Below are positions 23,853 to 34,275 of a stretch of 64,000 nucleotides of DNA, piece by piece (the stretch's first letter is position 1; the number at the start of each line of letters is the position of its first letter). The translations under genes were made by a program, and so were the position numbers. The notes beneath the pieces were generated by a model. It ran no database searches, was not told the origin of the DNA, and worked only from the letters and a program-made list of their open reading frames with translations. This DNA is from Corythucha ciliata (Eukaryota; Arthropoda; Insecta; Hemiptera; Tingidae): contig CM075938.1 in NCBI GenBank assembly GCA_038030265.1, positions 43,579,189 to 43,643,188 on the forward strand, written 5' to 3'.

Positions 23853-24966
23853 CCAATCAAATGGTTCTTCAGTTGAACATGATAATCAGAAATTCTCCTG
23901 ACTAGGGTTCTCCTGGAGATTGATTTTTTTGTCGGATTCAACGTTTTAATTAGATTTCCGAATGTGGCCGAGTACACAACGTGAAGAGCTATCATGTTTT
24001 CGACGAAAAAGTCGACAATTCGACTTTCTACCGCTGCTTGAAATACACCACTGCCGGACGATACTGCGCCAAATGCTTCACCGATGCTCTGTTGACGTGG
24101 CTTCTTAACAGGGGTGGCGCTTGTGCTCCTACCAGATAGTGACGACGTTTCACTGTCGCTAGTTTCGCAAGAAGGCTTGGACTTCGAGATACATTTACCA
24201 CGACCACGAGCAGCTTTGGCAGTCTCGTCAAATTGGATGAGATCTCTTCACGTGTTGTCTAAGATTATTCAAAGAGGAGACATGCCCTTTGATCGGCATA
24301 ACTTTCGGGATACACAGTTTGCACGTCAAACTAACTTTGGGTCCCTCCCGCGAATTGAAAAGAAAAAACTCTTCCAAATAAGGCCAAGGGTTCTCAAGTA
24401 CTGCCAGCTGCTCCTCACTTTCTTTATTATCCGTCATCTTTGCGACTTTTTGTCTGAAAGGTCTGAAAAAAAGGAAACATAAATATTTACCACAGTCCGC
24501 AGCACCATCACCGATAATAAAATTTATGAGCATACTTACTTCGTTAAATTTTACATTTATTGAAAAATTCAGCGCCACACTCTTACACTCGGCAAATAAA
24601 ATAAAGAGCCATTGGACTTCGGACAAACAATAACAACCACACAATTATCACGGGGTTATCATTCCAATCTCCTTGTTGACTCGTTCCCTTTCCGGTAGGG
24701 CGAATCCAGCGAGCGAAAAAATGCTCGTGTCGTCGTCATAAATAACCGCCGAGACCATGAGGGTTTCTTAAGAGCATTTTTTCATTTATGAATATTTTTT
24801 TTCTCGAATTAACGAATTAAATTAACGGAAGAAAAAGTAACGATCGTTAATGCGATCGTTAACGATGCTAATAGTTAACGGTACCGTTAAATCGTTAACG
24901 AAAAAGTTAACGCCGTTAATTAACGATTAACGAATTAACGATTGGGTGCCCACCACTGCAGTAGAT

Positions 24967-25419
24967 CCCCGGTTTATGACTTCTGAGGTCGGGAAGCACG
25001 TAGAAACCTAGGGTTCTTACTCACTCAAAACGGGAGCTTGGCTCCCTAAAGATTATTGCTCCGTTTATTTATGAAGGTATGTACTTCCAAACATGCCTCC
25101 ACGCGTTTGCCCCCCCCCCCTCAATGCCAAGGTTTTGTAGCAATTGATGGTGCGATGGAAGCAGCCTGTGGGCTTCACAGAGGGTTAGTAGTGGATCCAT
25201 TTCGAGCTCATTTCTTTTGAGGCATCTGAGCCTTAAAGGAAAGAAAAAGGGGCCACAGCATGGGCGTAGCCAGAGGGGGACCAATTGCCCTTCCTTTAGA
25301 CTTGAAAGCGCAGACTTAGTGGGACAGCTGCCATCGAAAAGTTAAAATCTGGCAGGGGGGGGGGGTCTACATTTTGTTTCGTCAAAATATTCTTAGGCCC
25401 TGGCTCAGCAGTAAACCAC
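24967..25419. other. Intergenic sequence with a hAT-like end remnant
   Basis: The word GGGCGTAGCCAGAGGGGGAC at 25262 resembles the consensus of short hAT termini, but no partner was found. C- and G-tracts lie at 25111 and 25356. No gene was seen. Confidence 0.35.
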
Positions 25420-26190
25420 TTTCTCGGATTTCACTCCCTAAAACACCAATATCGAGGCATTTTTGAGATGGGTCGCTGGTTTTTGTCGCGATCAAAGAAA
25501 TTTCGCGCGGGGTGCGCCCAAATCCAGAGACTGTTTTTGCTTATTTGTTTTGCCTGAAAAAACGTTTTCCCGGATCTGGCTCACTTAGAAATAAAGTCCT
25601 CAAATTTCACTCACTAAAAACCAATTTTGTGGGCTTTCCTTGCTAAAAAACCCATGTTCGCACGTTTGACTTGAAAACGTCAATTTATCGGATTTTGCTA
25701 ACTAAAAAACCTATAAAGCTGAAAAAAACAATCTCGTGGAGTTGCCTCATTCAAAAACCAATTTCGCGGATTATTCACAATAAAAAGCACATTTCCGCGC
25801 GTCCGACTCAATAAAAGAACACGTTAGTGGATTCCAAAAAATAAAATTCGAGGATTTTCGTGGGTGTAAATCCAGTTTTGTGGTGTTTGCCTCATTCAAA
25901 AACAAATTTCGCGCATTATGTTCGCCAAAACGCCAATTTTTCGGGTTTTGCTTGTTACAGAAAACCATTTTCTCACCTAAAACCCGTTATTTCGTGGGTA
26001 TTGGCTAGCTCAACTGCAATTGCGCTGATTTGCCTCATTAAAATTATTTGAACCACATTTTGGCTCACTAAAAACCTTCTTATTTTTCCAATTTTTGGCT
26101 TCGTGAAAATCCCAATTTTGTGAGTCTTTGCTTTTAAAAAAAGATAATTTGCAAGGTTGTGGCTCGCAAGACATCCGGTTTTGATGTACC
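25420..26190 (-). repeat. Satellite-like array (family 2, inverted orientation)
   Basis: The repeated phrase is CTCACTAAAAACCAATTT plus CGCGGATTTTG, with roughly 29-34 base spacing and much divergence. Its reverse complement matches the unit of the 15600-16240 array. The arrays flank the R1-like LINE and the hAT region but lie 9 kb apart. Confidence 0.65.
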
Positions 26191-27289
26191 TAATCGTTAG
26201 GATGAGGGTTGGTCAGACGTGTTTGCCACCTGCACCAGGCAGACTTATGGTGTGATGGAAATGCCAGCTCCGGAGCTGGCATCGTCCATGCCGCGGACCA
26301 AAACTAAAATTATATTTCCAAAAGTAACACTTTCTTAGGGGAGGGGGGTATCTATCAGTTTGTGAACTGAAAATTCGGAATAGAAGGATACAAACGACAG
26401 GTTTCCAGCTGAGATCTAGTTTTTGAATGATAGTGACAGTTTCTGTGCAAAAGCAGTTTCTGATGACGGACTAGCTTCGGATCACCAAATATACGTATAT
26501 TGAGGCAATATGGTGCATCTGACATTTACGCCAGTGAAGCTGCCCACCCCTAGATCAATGGATCGATGCGCCACAGCCCTGGATCTGGTAATCAACGAGG
26601 AGTTCAGTTAGCCAGGGGGTCGGCCAGTATGTTCTGCAGGCCAAGAACTGACGATTCTATCTCACAAATCCCTGGGCAAAAAATAAAATAAGGATGGATG
26701 GACGTAAGCTTCAGTTTTTGACGGAGCAGTATAAAAAGTGGCAAACGCTTTTGCATTCAGCAGGTGAAACCATCAGTTTTTGGTCAAATTAATTAACTTT
26801 TTCTACTCAATTGACATTTTTATGTTTCAACTGGTACCTACTTTCTTGGGGCTCAAATGAATGTTTTTTGCTGCGGCAGTGCAAACTTTGCACGGTACTT
26901 CTTTTTGCTGCCACTCCCCCTCCTCGAGTAAATCTCTTGCCCGCGTCTGGCGGTTTCAATGACAAATCAAAACATCTACCAGTTTTTAATCAGAAAGATC
27001 AGTAAACCGCCATCCCCGAGTGATAAGAAGTTTCAAAAGTTTAGAAGGTAAACGGCTGTACAATGGAATGGGTAAGGGGAAGCTCTCAGTGAGAACTTAG
27101 GTGGAGATTCGATGTTCTTCAATCTTTGGCTGGGCTATAGCACTTTTTCGCCAGCTTTAACGACGGCCCCTCCCAACCACTCTTTATCATTCTGTCTCGG
27201 TCAGAGTGTTAAGATGAGGGGTTAGCGAGGGGGCAAAAAGGTAGGAACACACTCGTAGCACTTCTGTCTCGAGCGCTACATCCGTTTCA
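26191..27289. other. Intergenic sequence, no supported gene
   Basis: No recognisable gene or repeat family. Low-complexity G runs occur near 26338. Confidence 0.45.
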
Positions 27290-27424
27290 TGCGGCTTCGC
27301 ACATCTCCGCAACACAAGATTTATAATTTTAACATCGTAGTCTTCAATTACAAAATTAGGTTTGAAATTCTTACGAATTTAACCATAATAAAGTTTGGAT
27401 CAAAAGGGGGAAAAATAATAATGA

Positions 27425-27485
27425 TAACAAAAGGGGATTGCTTAGGGCAAGTGCACTTGCTTTACTTCGCCTGACGCCACGCCAC
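27425..27485 (-). mobile_element. Solitary hAT-like terminus
   Basis: On the minus strand from 27485 the sequence reads CAGTGGCGTGGCGTCAGGCG and then AAGTAAAGCAAGTGCACTTG before GCCC. The start and the CTTGCCC box resemble the ends of the complete hAT element at 39413-40851. No second end was found, so the other side is lost or unrecognisable. Confidence 0.5.
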
Positions 27486-27830
27486 TGGGGGTGAAGCCCT
27501 TGTTGAAGCACTGCAACCGCCGTTGTTTGCGATGCGTGGGGCTGAGGTGGCACTATTATTGTGTGCGGGCCCAGATTGGGGACTCGGCCTCGGAAGAGCG
27601 GGCATTCTTGAATGAGAATTCCCCGAAATCTCATGTACTTGAGTAAAACTAGGAGCGCCTTCAATTTCACCTGATCTTTCTCCATTCAGTAAGCTGTAAT
27701 AATCATGACTATTAATATTGTTATTATCAGTGGACAGATGGCTGCGCACCATAAAAGGGACCACATCGAACCACCAGGGGTATACGCGTACCATATATTT
27801 TGAGAAACCCTGAACTAGGATATTGAATAA
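27462..27830 (-). CDS. Candidate terminal exon of an unknown host gene
   Basis: On the minus strand a strong acceptor (GTTTTTTCAG|TTATT) at 27830 opens a 122-codon frame beginning LFNILVQGFSKYMVRVYPWW. It continues through FDVVPFMVRSHL and a hydrophilic, Ser/Pro/Asn-rich tail. The start is aromatic and hydrophobic, like the end of a membrane segment. I do not recognise the protein. The last dozen codons and the stop lie inside the hAT-like terminus that begins at 27485, so the original C-terminus has probably been replaced. No upstream exon is visible in the window. It may equally be chance. Confidence 0.3.
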   Translation of the reverse strand, partial: LFNILVQGFSKYMVRVYPWWFDVVPFMVRSHLSTDNNNINSHDYYSLLNGERSGEIEGAPSFTQVHEISGNSHSRMPALPRPSPQSGPAHNNSATSAPRIANNGGCSASTRASPPVAWRQAK

Positions 27831-29189
27831 CTGAAAAAACCCAATTTTAGATTAAATTTCATGAATTTATTTTCTTATTAATAATAGTGTAACGAGATGA
27901 AGATCTCAAGAAAGGGCTATTATGCGTTCATTGTAAAAATACTAGATGTCTGTTTTTGTCGTAAAACTAGATTATTTTGCTAGAACTAAAATGAATGGAA
28001 AACCTTGAGTTGGAAATGAACATACTTTCGTGCAGTGAAAATGCAATAACATTATTTCACAGGTAAACAAGGTTGTGTGAAATTACCCTTTTAATGGATA
28101 ATGTAATGAAAATGTCTCTCTTGAATTGTCGTGACTCTCTCTATTATAACAAATAAGTTTTCCAACAAACAACGAGAATATAACTTAGTTAGATTTAAAC
28201 ATTGAAATTGGAATTGGGATTCCCAAACCACCCTATTTGGAATAACCCAGACCAAGCCTTCACCTCCACTTTCATTTGTATTTCTGTGTTTACCTCGGGA
28301 TGTATTTTAATCTTTTTCCATCGTGATTTCTACCCATCACAGCGTTAGCACTCAACAATGACCAGCCTGAATAATTCCAAAAATTGTCAATATAAAAGAA
28401 AAGAGGTATAGAATGAGGGAACGAGAAAAAACATTCTTTCGGTTCGATGAAACATGGAGGGATTTTAAACTTTTTAAATGGATTATGGTATGCTTAAGAG
28501 TGGATGTTTACCGTGAAATTAGGGGGTTTTTCCCATAAGCTCTAATTCAGTCTGTTAATAGGGATAATGGAGATGTATGATGAAAAAGTAGTTGTAGGTA
28601 TATGGAAAAGTGGCTAGGGGATGATTTAGCATTGGAAACTACCCTAGCGTGTTACGAGGCCTGTTTTATATTCAAGTGATTCGCGATTTAGAAGTGGAGT
28701 CGCGGAGTGGGAGATAAGAGCTTTCCAGTAGCTCATTGCTTTTCATTGCGGGAAGTTATTTGGATATTTTCAAAGAAAAATCGGCCTCATTTCTTCAAAG
28801 TGGGCAACTTGACTTCAATATGTTTTATTTCGAAGATAATCTTCGCTATTTAAATTATGGTATCATCCGAAGAGTTACATGTTTTCTTTTGAATGATTGA
28901 AAAGTGAGTAAAACTGCCCTACTGTAAGCCTGTCTTCACTTTAACAATTGAAACTGCTTCTCCTTTACAGATTTCTTATCAAAATCTCTGTGTTTTTGCA
29001 TCCGTGAACTCACAATTTTTTTAACACGTTGTTCAGAGTCATTTATGGTTTAAAAATAATGTCCTATTTTGACGGTGACAACGTAAGAGTCATTTTTTAA
29101 GTCAAGTCCCTCCTTTACGGTCCCACAAGTTTAATCCGTTCTCTCCTTCCATTTCTTTTCCTTCCACCTTGACTGTTGACCATCGTCAG
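27831..29189. other. Upstream region of the PP2C gene
   Basis: AT-rich sequence without a recognisable frame. The bases before 29190 form a pyrimidine-rich stretch ending in CGTCAG, which could be a 3' splice site; a non-coding first exon may lie somewhere upstream. Confidence 0.4.
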
Positions 29190-30187
29190 GAAGACATGGG
29201 AGCCACACTTTCAAGCCCAATCATTGACAAGGAGACGTTTCTGGAAATGAATCAATTTTTCAAAGTCGGTTCGAGTTCCATGCAAGGATGGCGAATTTCA
29301 ATGGAGGATTCACACTCTGTTCTTTTGGAGCCGCCCGAAGATCCCACTTCCTCCTACTTCGGCGTATTTGACGGGCACGGAGGATCGGGCGTGGCTAAAT
29401 ACGCGGGCGACCATATGTTCAAGTTTATCACCGGTCAGGATGCGTACAAGAAGGGCAACATTGCAAAGGCGATTGAATTGGGTTTCATGGAAATCGACAC
29501 AAAAATGAAAGAGGATAAAGAATTAACTGAGGAAATGTCGGGGTCAACGGCTGTCATTGTTCTTGTGAAGAATAAACGTGTGTATTGCGGCAACGCGGGT
29601 GATTCTCGAGCTATTGCTTTTGTTAAAGACTGTGTCGTTCCTCTATCGAATGATCACAAACCATTTGAGACTGAAGAGCATCGAAGAATTCACGAGGCTG
29701 GAGGCTGGGTCGAAGCGAATCGAGTTAACGGCAATTTAGCTGTTTCACGAGCGTTAGGTGACTTCGTTTTCAAAATGGACGGCAAAAGACCGGCTCACCT
29801 TCAGGCCGTCATCGCTTTGCCGGACGTACGCGTCGAAGAGATGACTAACGACTGGAAATTCATTCTTCTCGCGTGTGACGGCATTTGGGACGTTATGACG
29901 AACGATGAAGTTGGTCAATTCGTCTACGAACGCCTGTCGAATAACGTTTCACCAGATGTCATTTGTGAGGAACTGATGATGAGATGCCTTGCAACTACTG
30001 TGTCGCCTACTCAAGTTGGATGCGACAATATGACCGTCGTTCTTGTTCAGATACTCAAGGTTCCAGAGTACCCGTCATTACCAACTTCGAGGTCTATTAC
30101 AGAAGAAAGGGATGGCCATTCAGAAGAGATAGCTTAAAGATTATGTACCTCATAAGTGCGATTGAATAAACTGTAATCTCAAAAAAA
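29190..30187 (+). other. Probable PP2C transcript end region and exon
   Basis: The exon would start after the possible acceptor CGTCAG|GAAGAC at 29189/29190 and end after the AATAAA signal at 30165-30170. A short A-run follows at 30181-30187, either genomic sequence past the cleavage site or the trace of a poly(A) tail. Confidence 0.45.
29196..30137 (+). CDS. Protein phosphatase 2C (PPM family), intact single exon
   Basis: The 313-residue protein is a metal-dependent Ser/Thr phosphatase of the PPM/PP2C family. Metal-binding motifs are present in order: RISMED (Glu37, Asp38), FDGHGG (Asp59, Gly60), SGSTAV near 115, GNAGDSR near 132-138, NGNLAVSRALGDF near 178-190, CDGIWDVM (Asp228) and CDNMTV (Asp277), so catalysis should be intact. 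It resembles the short nematode and insect T23F11.1/PPM1A-type enzymes. The ATG at 29196 is chosen over an in-frame TTG at 29169: it has G at -3 and +4 and gives MGATLS, an N-myristoylation-type start, suggesting membrane anchoring. It is fully intronless over the coding part, and AATAAA lies 28 bases after the stop. Substrate and pathway cannot be told. A retrocopy origin is possible. Confidence 0.93.
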   Translation: MGATLSSPIIDKETFLEMNQFFKVGSSSMQGWRISMEDSHSVLLEPPEDPTSSYFGVFDGHGGSGVAKYAGDHMFKFITGQDAYKKGNIAKAIELGFMEIDTKMKEDKELTEEMSGSTAVIVLVKNKRVYCGNAGDSRAIAFVKDCVVPLSNDHKPFETEEHRRIHEAGGWVEANRVNGNLAVSRALGDFVFKMDGKRPAHLQAVIALPDVRVEEMTNDWKFILLACDGIWDVMTNDEVGQFVYERLSNNVSPDVICEELMMRCLATTVSPTQVGCDNMTVVLVQILKVPEYPSLPTSRSITEERDGHSEEIA

Positions 30188-32279
30188 TAGCTGCGTATTG
30201 CTATTGGATTTTTTTTTTTCACGCAAATGAAAGGGTTCCTTTGCCTTTAGCCATAATAAGGACACACATAGTTTTCTCTTTTGTATATCCAAACCCTGTA
30301 GGTGTACGATCTATTCTCTCTTCCTGGAATTCAACCATCTAACCGTACTGTATATAATTCTTGTAACCTCTATTTCTTTCAAGTGCATACATGCGAGTTT
30401 TTCAAGTACAAACCATCTCTGCTTATTCTGAAGAAAATAAAGGAAAATAATAGGGAATTCCTACCTGGGAATACGTTTATAAATATCATTCTTCGGAACA
30501 ATTACCTTCTAGAAACGACAGGTTATTTTCTAAACCTTTTCATTTTATTCCGTCTCCTCTCTTTCCCATCTCATCCCAGGAATAGAAGGGTTACGCCTAC
30601 TCGAAGGGATGGTGCAATGAATTGTAGTTAGATTAAAACTCTTTATAATCTCTCTACTTTGAGCTTGAGGCGCCCCATGGCGAGATTCGTGGTTTTAGAT
30701 AGAGTATAGAATGGCGCTGTATAGAGTCTATTAAAAGGCGAATGGTGTTGCTTATAAGAGAAGAGTGCTGAATGGAAGTATCCCTTCTGATCATCCAACC
30801 CTTTTTCCGGTACTTTCCATTACCAAACCTCAGTCTATAGATTTTGTGTATAATTAATGGATATAGAAATTTGGGCGGAGGGGATAGCTGATTGCTAGCT
30901 GGCATTGTACTACGTGAAAACTATAGTTCCCTCTACACCATTAGAGCACAAGCATGTCTTACAATCGTTAAACCACTTTTGTACAGAGTTTCTTAATTAT
31001 TACCGTGATTTATCACACGACTGGGTTAATGCGAACCGGTTGCGTGGAAAAAGGGATTATCACGTGAAACTTTTGAAAATCTCTTTGGAACCGTAATTGT
31101 AGACCATATCCTAAATTCATTTACCGTTGCGTCCGCTTCTTCAATGCTTTAAGAAGAGGCTGGCTAAAGCCGATTAGAGAGCTGCCATCAAAGCTTACGG
31201 CGAATATAATGAGATTCACCGAGGTGGCAGGTGGAGCTGAATAAATAATCATTCAAGCGGTCCGCAGACGCTTGGCTAAACATTCTAATTATACACAACT
31301 ATACATTCTCACCAAAAGTTGAACAGAGTAATTGTTGCCTTCTGCTAAAATCAAGGTATTCATGGATGACAGATATCAGTTTCTTTAAATGTACCTACAA
31401 CGAAACGGAATAAAATAATAAAGCATGGATTGGGACTTTGGGAGGCCGTGACAGCATTTAGCGTTTTCATCTTGATCTTACTACAAAAAATAAGAAAACC
31501 AATGCAATTTTTAATCCTACATGTCCAATTGCCAACGCTGTACTTTTTCAGTTACCAATTCCATTCAACACACAACAAAAGTGTAGTGCAGCGTCCTCTC
31601 CATAAACATAATTATGTTTCAATTCAGAGAGAACGGGTGGAAAAACTTAGACCATACGAGTGGTTTGCATTGAATGGAAAACGCCAAGAGAGTGCAAAAC
31701 AGAGTATCCTGTTGTTAATTTCATGAAATTCATCTGCGTCTGGGCACTTCAAGAAATAATACATGAGCATTACACCACGTGTGAACATCAATAATTTCAA
31801 AGAAATGGCATAAGTGACTCGGCCTCATGGTGTAATCTTCATGTATTTCCTGATGAAGTGCACGGAGGCAGGGTGAATTTTTACAGGTGTTGCGTGCTCT
31901 TTAAAACGCGAATAACGATGCTTTATACCAAATAACTCACCGGCTGGTATTTCGTCCCAGGAATAACATTACAACCCCCTTGAACTTTCACCTGGGAACA
32001 TGCTTTCCCTTCAATTTATTACAAAAAACGATACAGCTGCATATGCAAAATTTCCTGGAGATTGAAACGAGACCTTTGAATCCAGGATCGGTGTGAAATG
32101 CCCGGCTCCGAAGACTTCTTTGTAAACCCAACCGCTGGCGGTCGGAGGGGTGAGCCGCTGTACGGCTCGCTAGCTCCCGTCTGAAATCCCTCATTATAAC
32201 TTGTGTATAGTTAACCGCTCCAGCTCTCGTGAGCACGCTCACGTGCACCCGTCTGAAAGGGGCCAATGGTTCACTTTTT
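30188..32279. other. Intergenic sequence, no supported gene
   Basis: Open frames of 60-110 codons exist but none has a recognisable motif or splice support. A GC-richer patch at 32080-32265 is unexplained. Confidence 0.5.
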
Positions 32280-32880
32280 CTGTGATCAGGGCTTTTGGTG
32301 GTTAGAGCTTTTTGGGATCCAAGCTTTTGTGGTTAGTGCATTTTTGGTTAGCTGGGTTTTTGTGGATTAAGCTTTTTATTGTCGGAGCTTTTTGTAGTTG
32401 GAGCGTTTTTTTATTTACGCATTCTGCGCAGCTCGGCTGGGTTGCTGCTTTCTGTGGTTCAAGCGTTTTGTGGTTCATTTATTTTGTGGTTAGAGCATGT
32501 TGGGGTTGCTGCTATCAGTGGTGCGAGTTTTTTTTAGGGTAGAGCTTTCGGGGTTAAATCTTCTTATGGTTGGAGCTTTTAGTGGTTCGATTTTTTTTTT
32601 TTTTTTTGCATACAGCATTTTGAGGACAGTACATTTTGAGGTTATACGGCTTTATCTTGTCGTTCGTGATGCTGGAGCTTTTTATTGTGTTTTTGTGTTG
32701 CTTGGACTTTGTGGTCAGAGTTTTTGAGGTTGGAGCTTTTGTGGCTAGAGCATTTTGTAGTTAGCTCTTTTTGGGGTTAGATCTTTCTGTGGTTCGAGCT
32801 TTTATAGGGGTTCAAGGTTTTTTGAGGTTCAATGTTTTTGTGGTTAGACCCTTCTTGTGGTTAGAGCTGGTCAAGCTCAA
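32280..32880 (+). repeat. Degenerate short-period array (family 3)
   Basis: Variants of TTTTTGTGGTTAGAGC recur every 20-25 bases about twenty-five times, with drifting wording (GGAGC, GATTAAGC, GTTCAAGC). No gene lies in it, though the bias leaves long open frames such as 32312-32542. Confidence 0.7.
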
Positions 32881-33689
32881 GCACATCCTTCGCGAGTGCC
32901 CCTTATGACCACGCCTCAAGTCGAGTGTCTCGCTTTTTTCCTTTTCGTACCGAGAGATTTTGAACGCTGAAACTTTTGTCCCGCGAGAGAGAGAGAGGGA
33001 TAAACATAGCCAAACCCCACCCGGGGCCATTGTTTCTCGAAACTCTAGGCGTTTCTCCTGATCGGTAAACCATGCCGAATTTTACCTTATCTAGATGTTG
33101 TTAGATAGATACGAGGAATTCTGTCGCCTGTATTTTAATTAAAGAAGTAAATTAAGAAGAAACCACCGCGGAGCTGGAATGAAACGCGCAACGCCTAATA
33201 TACATCATCGAGCTTCCACACCATTCTACTTTACTCCACGACTCATCACCATTGTCTTTGATCTGTTCTCCCCACCTCCACCCACCGTACTCTATCGGAC
33301 AATGACAGGATCAGACGCCAGATACACAACGTTGTCATTTTCCTGGGACCCCTCCCGTCACTACATCAACAACTATTTTTCGAATCGTGAGCCATGAGTG
33401 GTCATCTTCGAAGAAGATTGAGTGCCAGAGTTGGTGATTCAAGGCAAGCTGGGTCGTTGAGGTTCGGGTATTTTTGAAGAGGGCTGAATTATCAATATTG
33501 TGTTGTTTGTTGATAGCAAGGCCGTAGTCAGTCCTTGATCTAGGGGTGGGAAGAAGATCCCAGATGTTCGGGAGAGGGGGCTGGAAACGTGTGAAATTCG
33601 CCCCACCCCCGTTCAATTTACGGCAAATATGTGTTTCATAGCAAGCAAAAACCGTTGAAGCATTTTGAAAAAACCAAATTCGCGAGATT
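32881..33689. other. Intergenic sequence, no supported gene
   Basis: A minus-strand frame at 33335-33700 (121 codons) has no recognisable feature. Nothing else was seen. Confidence 0.45.
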
Positions 33690-34275
33690 TTTAGTGCCAA
33701 AACAATAAATACACACGATGACCCACAATAAATACAGTTTTCAGTGAACCAAATCTGTGAATCTGGTCATTTTTAAGGGGCAACCACAAGAAATTGGGAT
33801 TCCATCCAGTCGAAACCAAAATTTGATGGTTTTACCCAAAGACTGATTATTTCACCCCAAAACAGGGCATTTCAATCCAAAACACAATTTCACGCCGAAA
33901 CTGGAGTTTTCCTTTAAATCTTTACGAAACAGACGCCAAATCTGACGAATTGAAAACTGACGATTTCACCGCAAAATTGACGGTTTTATCCCAAAAGTGA
34001 CGGTTCAGCTCCGAAACAGACGATTTCACGGCCAAAGCAGACGTGTTATACAAAAACTGAAGATTTCGCATCAATACTGGTAATTTCACCACAAAACTCG
34101 AGATTTTCCTCTAAAACTGACGATTTTACGCCAAAGCTGAAGTATTACCCCATAACTGGCGGTTTCACCCAAAAAACGTAAGATTTTACTCCAAAACTAC
34201 CTAAACTTTTTACGCAAAAAATTGACGATTTTCCGCTGTAGTATTTATAATTTTCTCTAGAACTGACAATTGGAA
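33690..34275 (+). repeat. Degenerate short-period array (family 4)
   Basis: Variants of AAACTGACGATTTCACCCC repeat every 20-23 bases about twenty times, most regularly from 33900 to 34230. Units are imperfect. The array has no coding content. Confidence 0.7.

Larger units (their letters stand above)
22005..24437 (-). pseudogene. hAT transposase gene, four exons, one frameshift
   Basis: Exons on the minus strand are about 24437-23853, 23696-23481, 23395-22819 and 22736-22005. Exon 1 begins MTDNKESEEQ and has a BED zinc finger (CKLC...HVSSLNNLRQHVKRSH). A single-base frame break near 24225 interrupts it, after which another frame runs to the donor. Exon 2 has VDWVATTADCW with the first catalytic Asp. 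Exon 3 starts at TTTDNGSNF with the second Asp. Exon 4 holds the hATC dimerisation domain, SSAAVERLFSSGKDILR, with the catalytic Glu. The protein would cut and paste hAT elements. Apart from the frame break it looks intact; a sequencing error would make it functional. Confidence 0.8.
21570..24958 (-). mobile_element. hAT transposon, nearly complete (3.4 kb)
   Basis: Ends read CTACTGCTGGGCATCGTTAA on the left and, on the minus strand, CAGTGGTGGGCACCCAATCG on the right. The right side is followed by CAGTAGAT (24959-24966), and the left is preceded by CAGTAGAAT (21561-21569): an 8 bp hAT-type duplication with one extra base. Both termini carry many copies of GTTAACG and TCGTTAA, likely transposase sites. 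A four-exon transposase gene fills the interior on the minus strand. The element seems recent because introns, catalytic motifs and most frames are intact. Confidence 0.85.

Noticed and set aside
32312..32727. Overlapping hydrophobic frames rich in F, W and V
   Set aside because: They are produced by translating the TTTTTGTGGTTAGAGC repeat phrase.
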